A DNA stretch of 64,000 bases from Scatomorpha sp964367935 (GTDB lineage: Bacteria; Bacillota; Clostridia; Oscillospirales; Oscillospiraceae): positions 1 to 64,000 of the forward strand of contig CAYIYZ010000005.1 in the NCBI GenBank assembly GCA_964367935.1, in the 5' to 3' direction. The notes under the pieces are model-generated. The model was not told the origin of the DNA. It saw only the letters and a list, made by a program, of their open reading frames with translations, and did not search any database. Positions 26,032 through 35,120 of this stretch are shown here, piece after piece; position 1 is the first letter of the stretch, and each line of letters begins with the position of its first letter. The translations under genes and the position numbers were made by a program.

Positions 26032-27555
26032 TTATTTATCCAGTGGCACTACAAGCACCCTACCGGCCGTTATATCTTCATTCTCCATTTTATTCGCTTC
26101 CATGATAATCTCACAGGTTGAACGGCAACGCTTAGCTAAATCCCAAAGGCATTCGTCTCCCACTGCCTTTAACACTATCAGTGAAGGAAGATTTATGTTG
26201 GGTCTATCCTCTTCTCCTACTTCCGCCTCCACAACTTGTTTAAGTACACCGCCGCTAAGCGCAAAACAGCTCACATCCACATTAAATCTTATATCAACTC
26301 CCTGTTGCACGCATGAGGCATAAGACGAATTGCAGGCAGCTGAAATAGGAAATACCCTAATTCCATCTTCACACTCCGCTTGCATCTTAAGGTCTATTTT
26401 TTTACTTACAGCTCTATAGCCACCGTTCTCAAGTTTACACATAGCTGTCAAATTCGCCTTACAGCTAATCTGCCCATCGGCTTCTTTTAACTCACTTATT
26501 CGGCATTGAGAGCACAGAACTTCGCTAACCGCTTCGCCAATCTCAATTTCCTCATGCACACCGCAACGGATCTGCATTTTGCGCTCTACATTAAAATACT
26601 GCTCCTCAGCTGTCCTCACTTCGAGCTCCACTGTATTCGAATACATGTCAGATACATAGCAAACCTCGCTACTGTCTGTACAAACCACTTGCACCAATGC
26701 ATGTATTTCACAGCTTATCCCGCGCTCACCGTTTGTCAGCATTGTCGGCTCTATGTACTCCGCTGTCAACATCAATAATGCCGCTGCCTCCGGTGCGCTT
26801 AACTCTGTCTCTGCGTCTACTAGCTGGGAAAACACTGTCTCGTACTCCCCATAACACAAATCCATATTCTCACGGACACGGTAAAGTACACACACCCGAG
26901 CCCTGCCGTTCACAACAAGCCTACGCCCCACCGGTTTTACCTCATCGCATATTAACTCTACGCGACACTTCTCTACTGTTTCTATCTCTCCCTTGCCTTG
27001 CGGTACAGCATACTCATCCGCTACTACAAACGTCTTCTCCTTCACCGCTACAACATGGCTTATGTCCTCTGTTTCAGTTTTTACATGTAGGGATTTAGTA
27101 TCTTCACACGTTACTCCCTCTATATACTCCTTGTAGCCTCGCTCATAGCACTCCACACAGCATTCCACCACGCAGCGCACTAAAACCTTCCTCGGATTCA
27201 AGATGCGTGCTTCTACTGCTACAAGGCGTAGCTGTGCAACACACTCTCCATCATCCGTTACTCCCTCAGACTCTAAGTTTAAGTCAAAATTCACATTCGT
27301 CTTTAGAAGTTTCTCGCTCTCTCCGCCCTCGGGGACGTACAGCACAGTCGCAGACACATTCGCACGTACAACTACATTATCAGAGCCGCTCTCCTTGCTT
27401 CGTATCATTACATTGCCGTCCGCGCACAATATCCGATCTATGTCGGGCATGGTGTCCGGCACTACGGCCTCCGCCGCTACCTCTCGCTCCGTCCTATGCT
27501 CATACACAGTCTCAAAGCAATCAATAATTCGCTTTCTCATTGTCACGCCCATCAT
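26032..27555 (-). CDS. sipL: SipL-like spore coat morphogenetic protein (DUF3794 repeats plus LysM)
   Basis: About 507 residues. Repeated DUF3794 (SPOCS) units fill residues 20-440; the first starts near VVPDTMPDIDRILCADG, and the motif IDRIL recurs in degenerate form. A C-terminal LysM domain follows (LKAVGDECLWDLAKRC...NKMENEDITAGRVLVVP). In Clostridioides difficile a protein of this build, SipL, binds SpoIVA and attaches the coat to the forespore. Placement immediately downstream of spoVM, whose product recruits SpoIVA, fits that role. GGAGAGG precedes two adjacent ATG codons (27555, 27552). A sigma-E-like promoter candidate lies upstream. Confidence 0.85.
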   Translation of the reverse strand: MMGVTMRKRIIDCFETVYEHRTEREVAAEAVVPDTMPDIDRILCADGNVMIRSKESGSDNVVVRANVSATVLYVPEGGESEKLLKTNVNFDLNLESEGVTDDGECVAQLRLVAVEARILNPRKVLVRCVVECCVECYERGYKEYIEGVTCEDTKSLHVKTETEDISHVVAVKEKTFVVADEYAVPQGKGEIETVEKCRVELICDEVKPVGRRLVVNGRARVCVLYRVRENMDLCYGEYETVFSQLVDAETELSAPEAAALLMLTAEYIEPTMLTNGERGISCEIHALVQVVCTDSSEVCYVSDMYSNTVELEVRTAEEQYFNVERKMQIRCGVHEEIEIGEAVSEVLCSQCRISELKEADGQISCKANLTAMCKLENGGYRAVSKKIDLKMQAECEDGIRVFPISAACNSSYASCVQQGVDIRFNVDVSCFALSGGVLKQVVEAEVGEEDRPNINLPSLIVLKAVGDECLWDLAKRCRSTCEIIMEANKMENEDITAGRVLVVPLDK

Positions 27556-27584
27556 TTACCTCTCCTTGATGTATTTTTCTCTAT

Positions 27585-27614
27585 ACAATATGTCCCAAGT
27601 CTGAGTTTTATGAC
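27585..27614 (-). promoter_or_regulatory. Candidate sigma-E-type promoter for sipL
   Basis: On the minus strand GTCATAAA (+ 27607-27614), 14 bp, then CATATTGT (+ 27585-27592). Spacing and partial matches resemble the mother-cell sigma-E consensus, which would suit sipL. The -10 matches only about five of eight positions, so this is tentative. Confidence 0.3.
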
Positions 27615-27632
27615 AGGCTTATATTTTTATTA

Positions 27633-27695
27633 TTATGTTAACTTGCCGAGCAGCTTCTTTAGAAATGTAGGCGCTTTTATAAATATTACTCTCAT
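27633..27695 (-). CDS. spoVM: Stage V sporulation protein SpoVM (20 residues)
   Basis: ATG 27695 to TAA 27633 encodes 20 residues starting MRVIFIKAPTFLKKLLG. It has a near-ideal ribosome site, AGGAGGT, five bases before the ATG. The peptide matches the SpoVM pattern M-[KR]-x3-IK-x-P-x-FL followed by an amphipathic cationic helix; the proline at position 9, important in Bacillus subtilis SpoVM, is present. SpoVM senses the convex forespore membrane and anchors SpoIVA. Synteny is strong: prkC-rsgA upstream as around B. subtilis spoVM, and sipL downstream. The gene is too short for standard gene calling. Confidence 0.88.
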   Translation of the reverse strand: MRVIFIKAPTFLKKLLGKLT

Positions 27696-27708
27696 ACCTT
27701 ACCTCCTA

Positions 27709-27861
27709 TCAGCACCTTAGTAGCCATATTCCCAAGCATATAAGTACTATAGCTAAAGTAAACCACCAAAAACCGGTTGGCATCACAAGCGCAAGAAATA
27801 TCCCTATCCCTGCCGCTATTAAACAAGATCCCAAGCTCCATCCTTTTCGTCGCCTGCGCAT
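27709..27861 (-). CDS. Small two-helix membrane protein of unknown function
   Basis: 50 residues from ATG 27861: a strongly basic start (MRRRRKGWS) and two hydrophobic segments (about 10-28 and 31-48) with little loop between. I recognise no family. The frame can be extended to 27900, but that extension lies within a long hairpin. The ribosome site GGGGGTG is in the 3' arm of that hairpin, so translation may be controlled. It lies between rsgA and spoVM, where B. subtilis has rpe and thiN, so a sporulation or membrane role is possible but unproven. Confidence 0.55.
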   Translation of the reverse strand: MRRRRKGWSLGSCLIAAGIGIFLALVMPTGFWWFTLAIVLICLGIWLLRC

Positions 27862-27865
27862 AAAG

Positions 27866-27913
27866 ACACCCCCACGTATATGTACTGCTTCTCTGTACAT
27901 TATACGCGGGGGT
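27866..27913 (-). promoter_or_regulatory. Long hairpin covering the ribosome site of the small membrane protein gene
   Basis: ACCCCCACGTATATGTAC pairs with GTACATTATACGCGGGGGT around a 9-base loop: about 18 pairs, with one bulged base and one mismatch that is a G-U pair in the minus-strand RNA. It begins just after rsgA ends and stops five bases before ATG 27861. It could be a weak terminator (only three Us follow) or a translation-control hairpin that hides GGGGGTG. Confidence 0.5.
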
Positions 27914-27934
27914 CTTGTACTATGTTCCTATGTC

Positions 27935-28810
27935 CTACTGCTCCCATGCCTTGCGCTTCGCCGAATCCTCATACAACCTAACATAGCTACTGTATCTGCT
28001 CGGCGCTATAGCACCCGATTCGAGTGCACCTCTCACATCACAGCTAGGCTCACTTCTATGTGTGCAGTCATCAAAACGACATGCTCCTATATATTGCTCG
28101 AATTCCGGGAAACAATATTGTAATCTTTCCTTAGGTATATGCTCCATCTCATCAAAGTCAAACGAGGCAAATCCCGGTGTATCCGCTACATACGCATCTC
28201 CAACCTCGAATAACTCAACATGCCTTGTTGTATGTCGCCCTCTGCCTAGCTTCTCGCTTACATCTCCAACAGGCAAGCTGAGGTTCGGTTCTAAAGCATT
28301 CAATATACTCGACTTTCCTACGCCCGAATTGCCCGAAAATGCACAAGTCTTTCCGGCTATCTCTCTGCGCAATTCATCTATTCCCTCGCCAGTCATAGCG
28401 CTCGTCCTTATAGTGACACATCCTGTCGGCAAATAGATATTCTCCAACCTACGCTCTGCACTCATGTCGCTCTTATTTATGCAGATTATTACCTTACAGT
28501 CCTTATACACAGCCATACTCGTGACCCTATCAATGAGCATGGGATCAGACACAGGATTTACCTCAGACGCTACAGCTATTAGTACGTCTATATTCGCTAC
28601 TGCCGGGCGTATAAAGCTATTTCTTCTTTCCAACACACTCTCTATACTGCCCTCAGTATCACCGTTTAAGGAAAACTCTACCATATCACCCACAAGTGGC
28701 TTGACTTCCGCCTTCCGTAACTTCCCCCTGCCTCTGCAACTTATTATCCGTCCCTCATGCTCCACATAGTAAAAGCCGCTCAGCGCCTTCATTATTCTTG
28801 ATGTTGGCAT
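27935..28810 (-). CDS. rsgA: Ribosome small-subunit-dependent GTPase A
   Basis: 291 residues, a circularly permuted GTPase that assists late 30S maturation. An N-terminal OB fold is followed by GTPase motifs in permuted order: G4 (INKSD), G1 (GNSGVGKSS), G3 (DTPG). The C-terminal zinc-binding segment has the expected Cys/His pattern (CRFDDCTHRSEPSC). It lies four bases after prkC in the conserved prpC-prkC-rsgA order. Confidence 0.95.
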   Translation of the reverse strand: MPTSRIMKALSGFYYVEHEGRIISCRGRGKLRKAEVKPLVGDMVEFSLNGDTEGSIESVLERRNSFIRPAVANIDVLIAVASEVNPVSDPMLIDRVTSMAVYKDCKVIICINKSDMSAERRLENIYLPTGCVTIRTSAMTGEGIDELRREIAGKTCAFSGNSGVGKSSILNALEPNLSLPVGDVSEKLGRGRHTTRHVELFEVGDAYVADTPGFASFDFDEMEHIPKERLQYCFPEFEQYIGACRFDDCTHRSEPSCDVRGALESGAIAPSRYSSYVRLYEDSAKRKAWEQ

Positions 28811-28813
28811 AGG

Positions 28814-30601
28814 CTACTCTATCTCTTCCGTCGGTTCCGGCACATTGGGTGTCGGATCATATATCTCGTCCGTCGGCTCAGGTGTGGGTGTCGGTGTTTC
28901 CTTCGGACCAGTTGAGACCCAAATATAAATATTTGTATGCTCCTCAACCATAGTATAAGGATCAACACTCTGTCTAAATACCGTGCCAACCTCAAACTCG
29001 CTCTCCACATAGGTGGCACCACCGAACGAAAGCCCTGCCGTATCTATCATAGACGTCGCACTACTCTCCGTGCGCCCTATGAGATTGGGCATCTCAACTT
29101 CATCTATCACAGGTCCGCCACTTATAACCAAAAACACTGTTGAGCCTGCCGCCGCCTGTTCACCTGCCGCCGGACTTGTGCTTATTACATAGTCCTTTGT
29201 CACTCCGTCAGACGCCTCCCTTGTCTGCTCTACAACAAAGTTCTGACGCTGTAGTTCCAAAATCGCTTCCTGATACTGCCAGTTAGACACATCAGGTATA
29301 GTTGTCAGCACTACTCCCGTACTAACCGTTAACTCTATGTCTATGCCCTCAGGCATTAACATCATACTACGCCCCGATTCAGGGTGCTGTCCTATAATAG
29401 TGCCTTCGGGGACATCAGGATCTATGGTGAACACTACCCTGAAGTTATATTCCGAATTTCCTGTGTCATTTACTACTGCATCTATATCAAGACCTATAAA
29501 ATTATCGACACTTATGCGATCTTCTACTCTGAATATATCGCCCAACCAGAAGTTCCACAGGAATACAAACAAAGCAACAATAAACACAACTACGCCCACA
29601 ATACCACTCAGTATCGCTACCTTCGACGCCCTACGCTTACGGCGCTTATAGTCTTCCTTGCTCATCTCGCCTGCCCTACTTATGGGGTAGACATCCGGCA
29701 CTATTTCCTCAGGTTCATAAGCTATATACTCCGTATTTTGAGAGACCGGTACCGCTGCCACCTGTGCTGTTACCTGTTGTGCCCTAAAACCTTCCAAATC
29801 CCTTAAAAACTCCGTTACACTCTGATATCGTGCAGCTTTGTCCGCATTCATCGCTCGCATACATATGCGCTCTAATTCCTGTGGTATGCCTGAATTTATT
29901 TCTCTCGGTAACTTAGCCGTTCCGCTAATATGCTGCAGCGTTATCTCCTTACTCGTCTTACCATCATAAGGCAGCTTGCCTGTTAGCATCTCATACATCA
30001 CTACGCCCAAAGAATATATGTCTATCCTCGCATCAGGCGCCTCACCCTTTGCCTGCTCAGGAGCTATATAGTGTACTGAGCCATAGGTCTCATCCGACGC
30101 TGCATGAACCTCACTCTCTAATGCCGCTATACCAAAATCCGCTACTTTTATTGTACCGTCTTTCAATATCATTATATTCTGAGGCTTTATATCCCTATGC
30201 ACTATGCCCTTTGAATGCGCATGTTCTATAGCCTTTGATATCTGAACACAGAAATGTAAGGCCTCTTTCCACGCCAATGCGCCCTTCCTTTGCATATACT
30301 GCTTTAAGGTTATTCCCTCTATCAGCTCCATAACAAAATAGTCCAAACCATCACTATGACTTACATCATACACAGCTACTATATTTGGATGCGAAAGCAT
30401 GGCTACCGCCTGTGCTTCTGTCTCAAACCTGTTCTTGAAGTGCGAGTCCTTCGCCATATCCTCTCGCAACACCTTTATCGCCACATGCCTGTTTAGCCTA
30501 TGACACATAGCCCTATACACTATAGCCATGCCGCCACTGCCGATTACTTCAAGCATTTCATATCTATCATCTAAAAAAGAACCGAGATTCTTATCCATCA
30601 A
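28814..30601 (-). CDS. prkC: PASTA-domain Ser/Thr protein kinase
   Basis: 595 residues. The N-terminal Hanks-type kinase (about 13-270) has an intact glycine loop (IGSGGMAIVYRA), catalytic HRDIKPQN and DFGIA. One membrane helix (about 332-355) leads to three extracellular PASTA repeats (about 365-565), which bind muropeptides or peptidoglycan in this family. The C-terminal tail is low-complexity (TPTPTPEPTDE). It senses cell-wall state and, in Bacillus, triggers germination. Its phosphatase PrpC is encoded directly upstream. Confidence 0.95.
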   Translation of the reverse strand: MMDKNLGSFLDDRYEMLEVIGSGGMAIVYRAMCHRLNRHVAIKVLREDMAKDSHFKNRFETEAQAVAMLSHPNIVAVYDVSHSDGLDYFVMELIEGITLKQYMQRKGALAWKEALHFCVQISKAIEHAHSKGIVHRDIKPQNIMILKDGTIKVADFGIAALESEVHAASDETYGSVHYIAPEQAKGEAPDARIDIYSLGVVMYEMLTGKLPYDGKTSKEITLQHISGTAKLPREINSGIPQELERICMRAMNADKAARYQSVTEFLRDLEGFRAQQVTAQVAAVPVSQNTEYIAYEPEEIVPDVYPISRAGEMSKEDYKRRKRRASKVAILSGIVGVVVFIVALFVFLWNFWLGDIFRVEDRISVDNFIGLDIDAVVNDTGNSEYNFRVVFTIDPDVPEGTIIGQHPESGRSMMLMPEGIDIELTVSTGVVLTTIPDVSNWQYQEAILELQRQNFVVEQTREASDGVTKDYVISTSPAAGEQAAAGSTVFLVISGGPVIDEVEMPNLIGRTESSATSMIDTAGLSFGGATYVESEFEVGTVFRQSVDPYTMVEEHTNIYIWVSTGPKETPTPTPEPTDEIYDPTPNVPEPTEEIE

Positions 30602-30618
30602 CTATGCACCTCCCCTTT

Positions 30619-31356
30619 CTATCGTGTCACTGCGACTATCGTCACATTATCGTGCGCACCGCGCTCTAAGCTTTCTTTCATTAACGCTCGTCCCAGTGAT
30701 AAGGGATCATGATTCCTTGAACTCATCGCTAATATTTCATCGTCATTTATCATATTTGTCAGACCATCCGAACAAAGCAACAACACATCTTCACGTGATA
30801 AACGGAAACTAAAAATATCGGACGGCACACTGTAGTCGACCCCTAACGCTCTAGTTATCACATTACGCCTCGGATGAGTCCTTGCCTCCGATTCTGTCAA
30901 CATTCCACTATCTATCATTTCCTGTACCAATGAATGATCCTTGCTTATCTGTATTATCTCATTCTTGCGTATCCTATACGCACGACTATCGCCAACATTT
31001 ACTACATAGACCTTGCCTCTCGTAATTACGGCGCCAACTAAGGTCGTGCCCATACCCTCATACTCACTGCCAAAACAGGAGTAGGTATACACCATATTAT
31101 TCGCTGCCGCACAAGCCTGCTCTAACATGTCGCCTATATTCAACTTAGACAAAGGTGCCACAGCTAAACGCTCACGTACATAGGACATGAAGGTCTTTAC
31201 CGACAGCTCGCTTGCTATATTTCCGGCACGCGCTCCACCCATGCCATCGCACACTACAGCTACTATATATTCGTCATTCACCATGCGCTCAATCACAAAA
31301 CCATCCTGATTTTCCTTACGCACCTTGCCCTTATCTGTTATTCCAAAGCTCTTCAT
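30619..31356 (-). CDS. prpC: PP2C-type protein phosphatase
   Basis: 245 residues, the usual length. Metal-binding motifs of the PPM family are present: ENQDGF, VCDGMGG, GTTLVGA and LLLCSDGLTNM. It removes phosphates placed by PrkC. It overlaps rlmN by four bases and precedes prkC. Confidence 0.94.
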   Translation of the reverse strand: MKSFGITDKGKVRKENQDGFVIERMVNDEYIVAVVCDGMGGARAGNIASELSVKTFMSYVRERLAVAPLSKLNIGDMLEQACAAANNMVYTYSCFGSEYEGMGTTLVGAVITRGKVYVVNVGDSRAYRIRKNEIIQISKDHSLVQEMIDSGMLTESEARTHPRRNVITRALGVDYSVPSDIFSFRLSREDVLLLCSDGLTNMINDDEILAMSSRNHDPLSLGRALMKESLERGAHDNVTIVAVTR

Positions 31357-32408
31357 CTTACACCACCACCGCTCTTCGCGGCATTTCTCTTACGTAGTTG
31401 ACCGCAGGAGGCGTCTATGTCACCGCCTAAACTGCGCCGTACAGTCGCATTTACTCCTGCTGACTTAAGCCTATTTTCAAACTTTCGTACCCTATCAATG
31501 CTACTTGCCCTATACTCACGCTCATCTACATGATTCAAAGGTATCAAGTTAACATGCGCAGCCAGACCTCTTGCATACTCACCAAGCTTGTCAGCTTGCT
31601 CCATACTGTCATTAACGCCATCTATCATCGCATACTCGAACGATATACGCCTGCCCGTTTTCTTATAGTACCTTGCACAAGCTGACATCAATTCCTTCAC
31701 GCCGCCTGTCCTATTTACCGGCATTAACTTCGTCCTAGTCTCGTCGTCAGGAGCGTGTAAAGACACAGATAATGTCAGTTGTAAATTACTCGATGCCAAT
31801 TCATCTATCCTATCACTTATACCACAGGTAGAAAGCGATATATGCCTCATGCCTATATTCAAACCCTTATCGTGATTTACAAGTTTTAGAAACCTCATCA
31901 CATTGTCCATATTATCAAGTGGCTCGCCTATGCCCATGAGCACTATATTGCTAATACGCTCACCGCACATTTTCTGTGTGAACAGCACCTCATCGAGCAT
32001 CTCACCTGCCGTCAAATTGCGCACAAGACCACCTATCGTAGATGCACAAAACGCACAACCTTGCCTGCAGCCCACTTGACTCGATATACACACAGTATTA
32101 CCATGCTTATATCGCATGAGTACTGTCTCTACCGCATTTCCATCTCTTAGTTCCCATAGGTACTTCGCAGTGCCGTCCGACTTTGAAACCTGCTCCGTCA
32201 GCAAAGTAGGTGCATAAAGCTCACAGCTCCCATTCAAACGCTCTCTAAAGGCTGAAGACAGATTTTTCATCTCGTCAAAACTCTCCACACCCTTATTTAG
32301 CCACGAAAAAATCTGAGACGCTCGAAAACTCGACTCACCCATACCCTTGACCATGCTCTCCAACTCTTCCGGGAGTATTGACTTTATATCATTTTTCTCA
32401 TTTTGCAT
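31353..32408 (-). CDS. rlmN: 23S rRNA (adenine2503-C2)-methyltransferase
   Basis: 351 residues, a radical-SAM enzyme. The CxxxCxxC cluster motif is CRQGCAFC. The second catalytic cysteine appears near the C-terminus (SLGGDIDASCGQLR). It methylates A2503 of 23S rRNA and also tRNA in some species. Its ATG lies inside the end of rsmB (25-base overlap), so translation is coupled. Confidence 0.95.
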   Translation of the reverse strand: MQNEKNDIKSILPEELESMVKGMGESSFRASQIFSWLNKGVESFDEMKNLSSAFRERLNGSCELYAPTLLTEQVSKSDGTAKYLWELRDGNAVETVLMRYKHGNTVCISSQVGCRQGCAFCASTIGGLVRNLTAGEMLDEVLFTQKMCGERISNIVLMGIGEPLDNMDNVMRFLKLVNHDKGLNIGMRHISLSTCGISDRIDELASSNLQLTLSVSLHAPDDETRTKLMPVNRTGGVKELMSACARYYKKTGRRISFEYAMIDGVNDSMEQADKLGEYARGLAAHVNLIPLNHVDEREYRASSIDRVRKFENRLKSAGVNATVRRSLGGDIDASCGQLRKRNAAKSGGGVR

Positions 32409-33667
32409 ATGAAAAATCCGTCCGTATTATCTATGTGCGGCCAAAGCGTCTCACTATGCTCTATCCTAAATTCCGGATGGCTCTGCGTGAACGCTTCTAC
32501 CCTGTCCTCATTCTCACTTCTCAATACCGTACATGTGCAGTACAAAAAAATTCCGCCGGGCTTAACATTATTCGATAAGTTTTCTAATATCTCAGCTTGT
32601 ATCTTCGGTAGTGCCGCTAAGCTATCCTTTGTCTTATTTCTTATCTCCGGCTTCTTCCTGATAACGCCTATGCCCGAGCAGGGCACATCCGCTATCACCA
32701 TATCGTACATCTCTTCCGCACTCTCTCGTGCGTCCCTCGCCCTTGTGGATATAATGTCTATCCCTAAGCGCTCCGCTCCCTCTCTTATCTTTCCCAGCTT
32801 ATTCTCTTTTATATCACAAGAAAGGATGCTGCCCTTATTACCCATTTTTATTGCTGCGGCAAAACTCTTTCCGCCGGGTGCTGCACAGGCATCCAAAACT
32901 CTCATGCCAAGCTGTAGACCACTCTGCTCCACAGCCTTGCGTGCCGCCTCATCTTGTACATAGAACAATCCATCTGCGAACTGTGTCAAGTCACTTATCT
33001 TGCCCACCGGCTCTAAATACAAAGCCAATCCGCTCTCCGTACGCTTTGTACTTATACCCTCAGTCTCAAAACTCTGCTCCAGCTCTTCTATATCAGTCCT
33101 TAGCGTATTTACCTGTGCGCATATCTTCTGCTGCTCATTATTCGCCTTGAAAAACATCTCACAAAACTCATAGCCACGCTCAGCTATCAGCTCCTCCGCC
33201 AGCCACAGAGGGTGACTGTAACGAACACTCAAATACTTAGCAGTGCCACTATCCGGTATCTCCGGTAGACTTACCTTGTTTGCCGATATCTTGCGCAAAA
33301 CCGCATTCACAAGACCAGACGCCCTCTGCAACTTCTGCTCCTTGCAAAGATTTACCGCCTCATTCACCGCCGCTGAGTCCGGCACCCTGTCCATATACAA
33401 TATCTGATACACCGATATGCGTAATATATCAGCTACCTTGTGCTCCATCTTCTTGACCGATGTCTGCGAATAGCTGTCTATACAATGCTCTATATAACTC
33501 GTACTCTGCAACACCCCATACACTAACTTAGCACAAAATCCAGACTCACGTGCGTCAAGCTCCGCTGAACTTAACACAGTATCCAATGCCTGCTCGGAAA
33601 ATATACTCTTATGCCTAATAAGCATCAGCACCTCAAGTGCCGCCTGTCTACCGCTTTTTATCTTCAT
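32384..33667 (-). CDS. rsmB: 16S rRNA (cytosine967-C5)-methyltransferase
   Basis: 427 residues. An N-terminal NusB-like RNA-binding domain (about 1-140) is followed by a SAM-dependent methyltransferase domain (DACAAPGGKSF). The catalytic cysteines are in ADVPCSGIG and in YCTCTVL. It overlaps fmt by four bases and rlmN by 25 bases, in the conserved def-fmt-rsmB order. Confidence 0.95.
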   Translation of the reverse strand: MKIKSGRQAALEVLMLIRHKSIFSEQALDTVLSSAELDARESGFCAKLVYGVLQSTSYIEHCIDSYSQTSVKKMEHKVADILRISVYQILYMDRVPDSAAVNEAVNLCKEQKLQRASGLVNAVLRKISANKVSLPEIPDSGTAKYLSVRYSHPLWLAEELIAERGYEFCEMFFKANNEQQKICAQVNTLRTDIEELEQSFETEGISTKRTESGLALYLEPVGKISDLTQFADGLFYVQDEAARKAVEQSGLQLGMRVLDACAAPGGKSFAAAIKMGNKGSILSCDIKENKLGKIREGAERLGIDIISTRARDARESAEEMYDMVIADVPCSGIGVIRKKPEIRNKTKDSLAALPKIQAEILENLSNNVKPGGIFLYCTCTVLRSENEDRVEAFTQSHPEFRIEHSETLWPHIDNTDGFFICKMRKMI

Positions 33668-34578
33668 ATCTTTATCGGACGACCTCTCAAATAATCGCCT
33701 GCCGACATTCTGCGCTTACCAGCTGCCTGCAGCTCTTTAATACACACAACGCCCTGACCGCAGGCTATCTCTATTCCCCTGTCGTCTGCACGAAGTATAG
33801 TCCCTGCCGCCTTGTCCGTTACTGTCTCCGACATGCTGACCGCATGTATCTTGACCTCCGTGCCATCTATTACCGCCGTCGCCACAGGCCACGGACTCAA
33901 ACCATACACCTTTTTTACCACAGCTTTTGCATCCACTGACCAATCTATAGGACAAAGACCCTTATCAAGTGGCTTCACATAGCTCGCATTCTCATGTTCC
34001 TGCGCCGTTCTCGGTGCAATGCCCATTTCTATGTCCCTAAGCGTCCTGCTAAGAAGTTTTGCTCCCATATCCGCAAGCCTTAAACTCAAGTCCCCTGCAC
34101 TCTCGTACTCGCCAATAGCCGTTTCTTCTTTATAAATCATATCGCCCGTGTCCATGCCCTCTGCCATAAACATAGTCGTTACTCCCGTTATATCATCGCC
34201 ATTTAGTACCGACCACTGTATTGGTGCCGCGCCCCTATACTTAGGTAAAAGTGAGGCATGTACATTCACAGCGCCCAAAGGCGCTATATCAAGCATATCC
34301 ACAGGTAATATCTTACCGTACGCCACCACTGCCAAAACATCGGGTTTAAGCTCCTTCAAGAGTCTCTCACCCTCGCCCTCACGCAAACTCGCAGGCTGAT
34401 ACACCTCTATTCCCTGTTCTAACGCCAACTGCTTTACAGGACTTGCCACTATCTTCATGCCTCTGTTTTGCGCCTTGTCCGGTTGCGTGAAAACACCCAC
34501 TATATTAAACTTTTCATCAATGAGTTCCTTTAGCGAAGCCGCCGCAAACTCAGGCGTACCCATGAAAACTACACGCAT
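33664..34578 (-). CDS. fmt: Methionyl-tRNA formyltransferase
   Basis: 304 residues. The N-terminal formyltransferase fold carries the signature VNVHASLLPKYRGAAPIQWS and a Rossmann-type start (MRVVFMGTPEFAAASLKEL). The C-terminal OB-type domain binds the initiator tRNA. It formylates Met-tRNA for translation initiation; the next gene upstream, def, removes the formyl group. Confidence 0.96.
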   Translation of the reverse strand: MRVVFMGTPEFAAASLKELIDEKFNIVGVFTQPDKAQNRGMKIVASPVKQLALEQGIEVYQPASLREGEGERLLKELKPDVLAVVAYGKILPVDMLDIAPLGAVNVHASLLPKYRGAAPIQWSVLNGDDITGVTTMFMAEGMDTGDMIYKEETAIGEYESAGDLSLRLADMGAKLLSRTLRDIEMGIAPRTAQEHENASYVKPLDKGLCPIDWSVDAKAVVKKVYGLSPWPVATAVIDGTEVKIHAVSMSETVTDKAAGTILRADDRGIEIACGQGVVCIKELQAAGKRRMSAGDYLRGRPIKI

Positions 34579-34579
34579 T

Positions 34580-35101
34580 TCAGTCCTCTATCTCCTCATC
34601 ACTTACTATCATCATCTCCGACACTTCCTCCGCACTTAACATGCGCTCTGCTCGCTCCGTGAACATTATTCCGTCCAAATGATCTATCTCATGGCAAAAC
34701 GCACGTGCAGTAAGACCCTCGCCTACGTACTCAAACGCCTCACCGTCCCTGTCAAAGGCTCGTACCGTAACCACATCAGGTCGTGTTACTATTCCAAACT
34801 CACCCGGTATACTTAAACAGCCCTCACTGCCACATTGCTCGCCCTCCGTCTTTACTATTGTCGGATTAATGAGCTCCAATATAAATTCATCCTCGTCCTC
34901 ATCGACATTAGTCTCCAATACAAGCGCAACTCGGCGCAATATGCCCACCTGCGGTGCCGCTAGCCCAACACCGCCTGAATCTATGAGCGTATCCGCCATA
35001 TCATCAAGTAAGGTGATAAGCCTGTCATTATACTCCGTCACCTCACGGCTCACTTTGCCCACTGCCATATTTTTCTCGTTTAATATCTCCCTTAATGCCA
35101 T
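34580..35101 (-). CDS. def: Peptide deformylase
   Basis: 173 residues with all three metal-site motifs: GVGLAAPQVG, EGCLSIPG and HEIDHLDG. It removes the N-formyl group from new proteins. It has an acidic C-terminal tail. It lies one base from fmt and downstream of priA. Confidence 0.96.
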   Translation of the reverse strand: MALREILNEKNMAVGKVSREVTEYNDRLITLLDDMADTLIDSGGVGLAAPQVGILRRVALVLETNVDEDEDEFILELINPTIVKTEGEQCGSEGCLSIPGEFGIVTRPDVVTVRAFDRDGEAFEYVGEGLTARAFCHEIDHLDGIMFTERAERMLSAEEVSEMMIVSDEEIED

Positions 35102-35120
35102 CCACTCTGTCCTCCATTAT

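Noticed and set aside
27862..27900. Longer form (63 residues) of the small membrane protein
   Set aside because: The extra codons are contained in the hairpin arms and loop and lack a ribosome site. ATG 27861, followed by MRRRR and two helices, is a more natural start.
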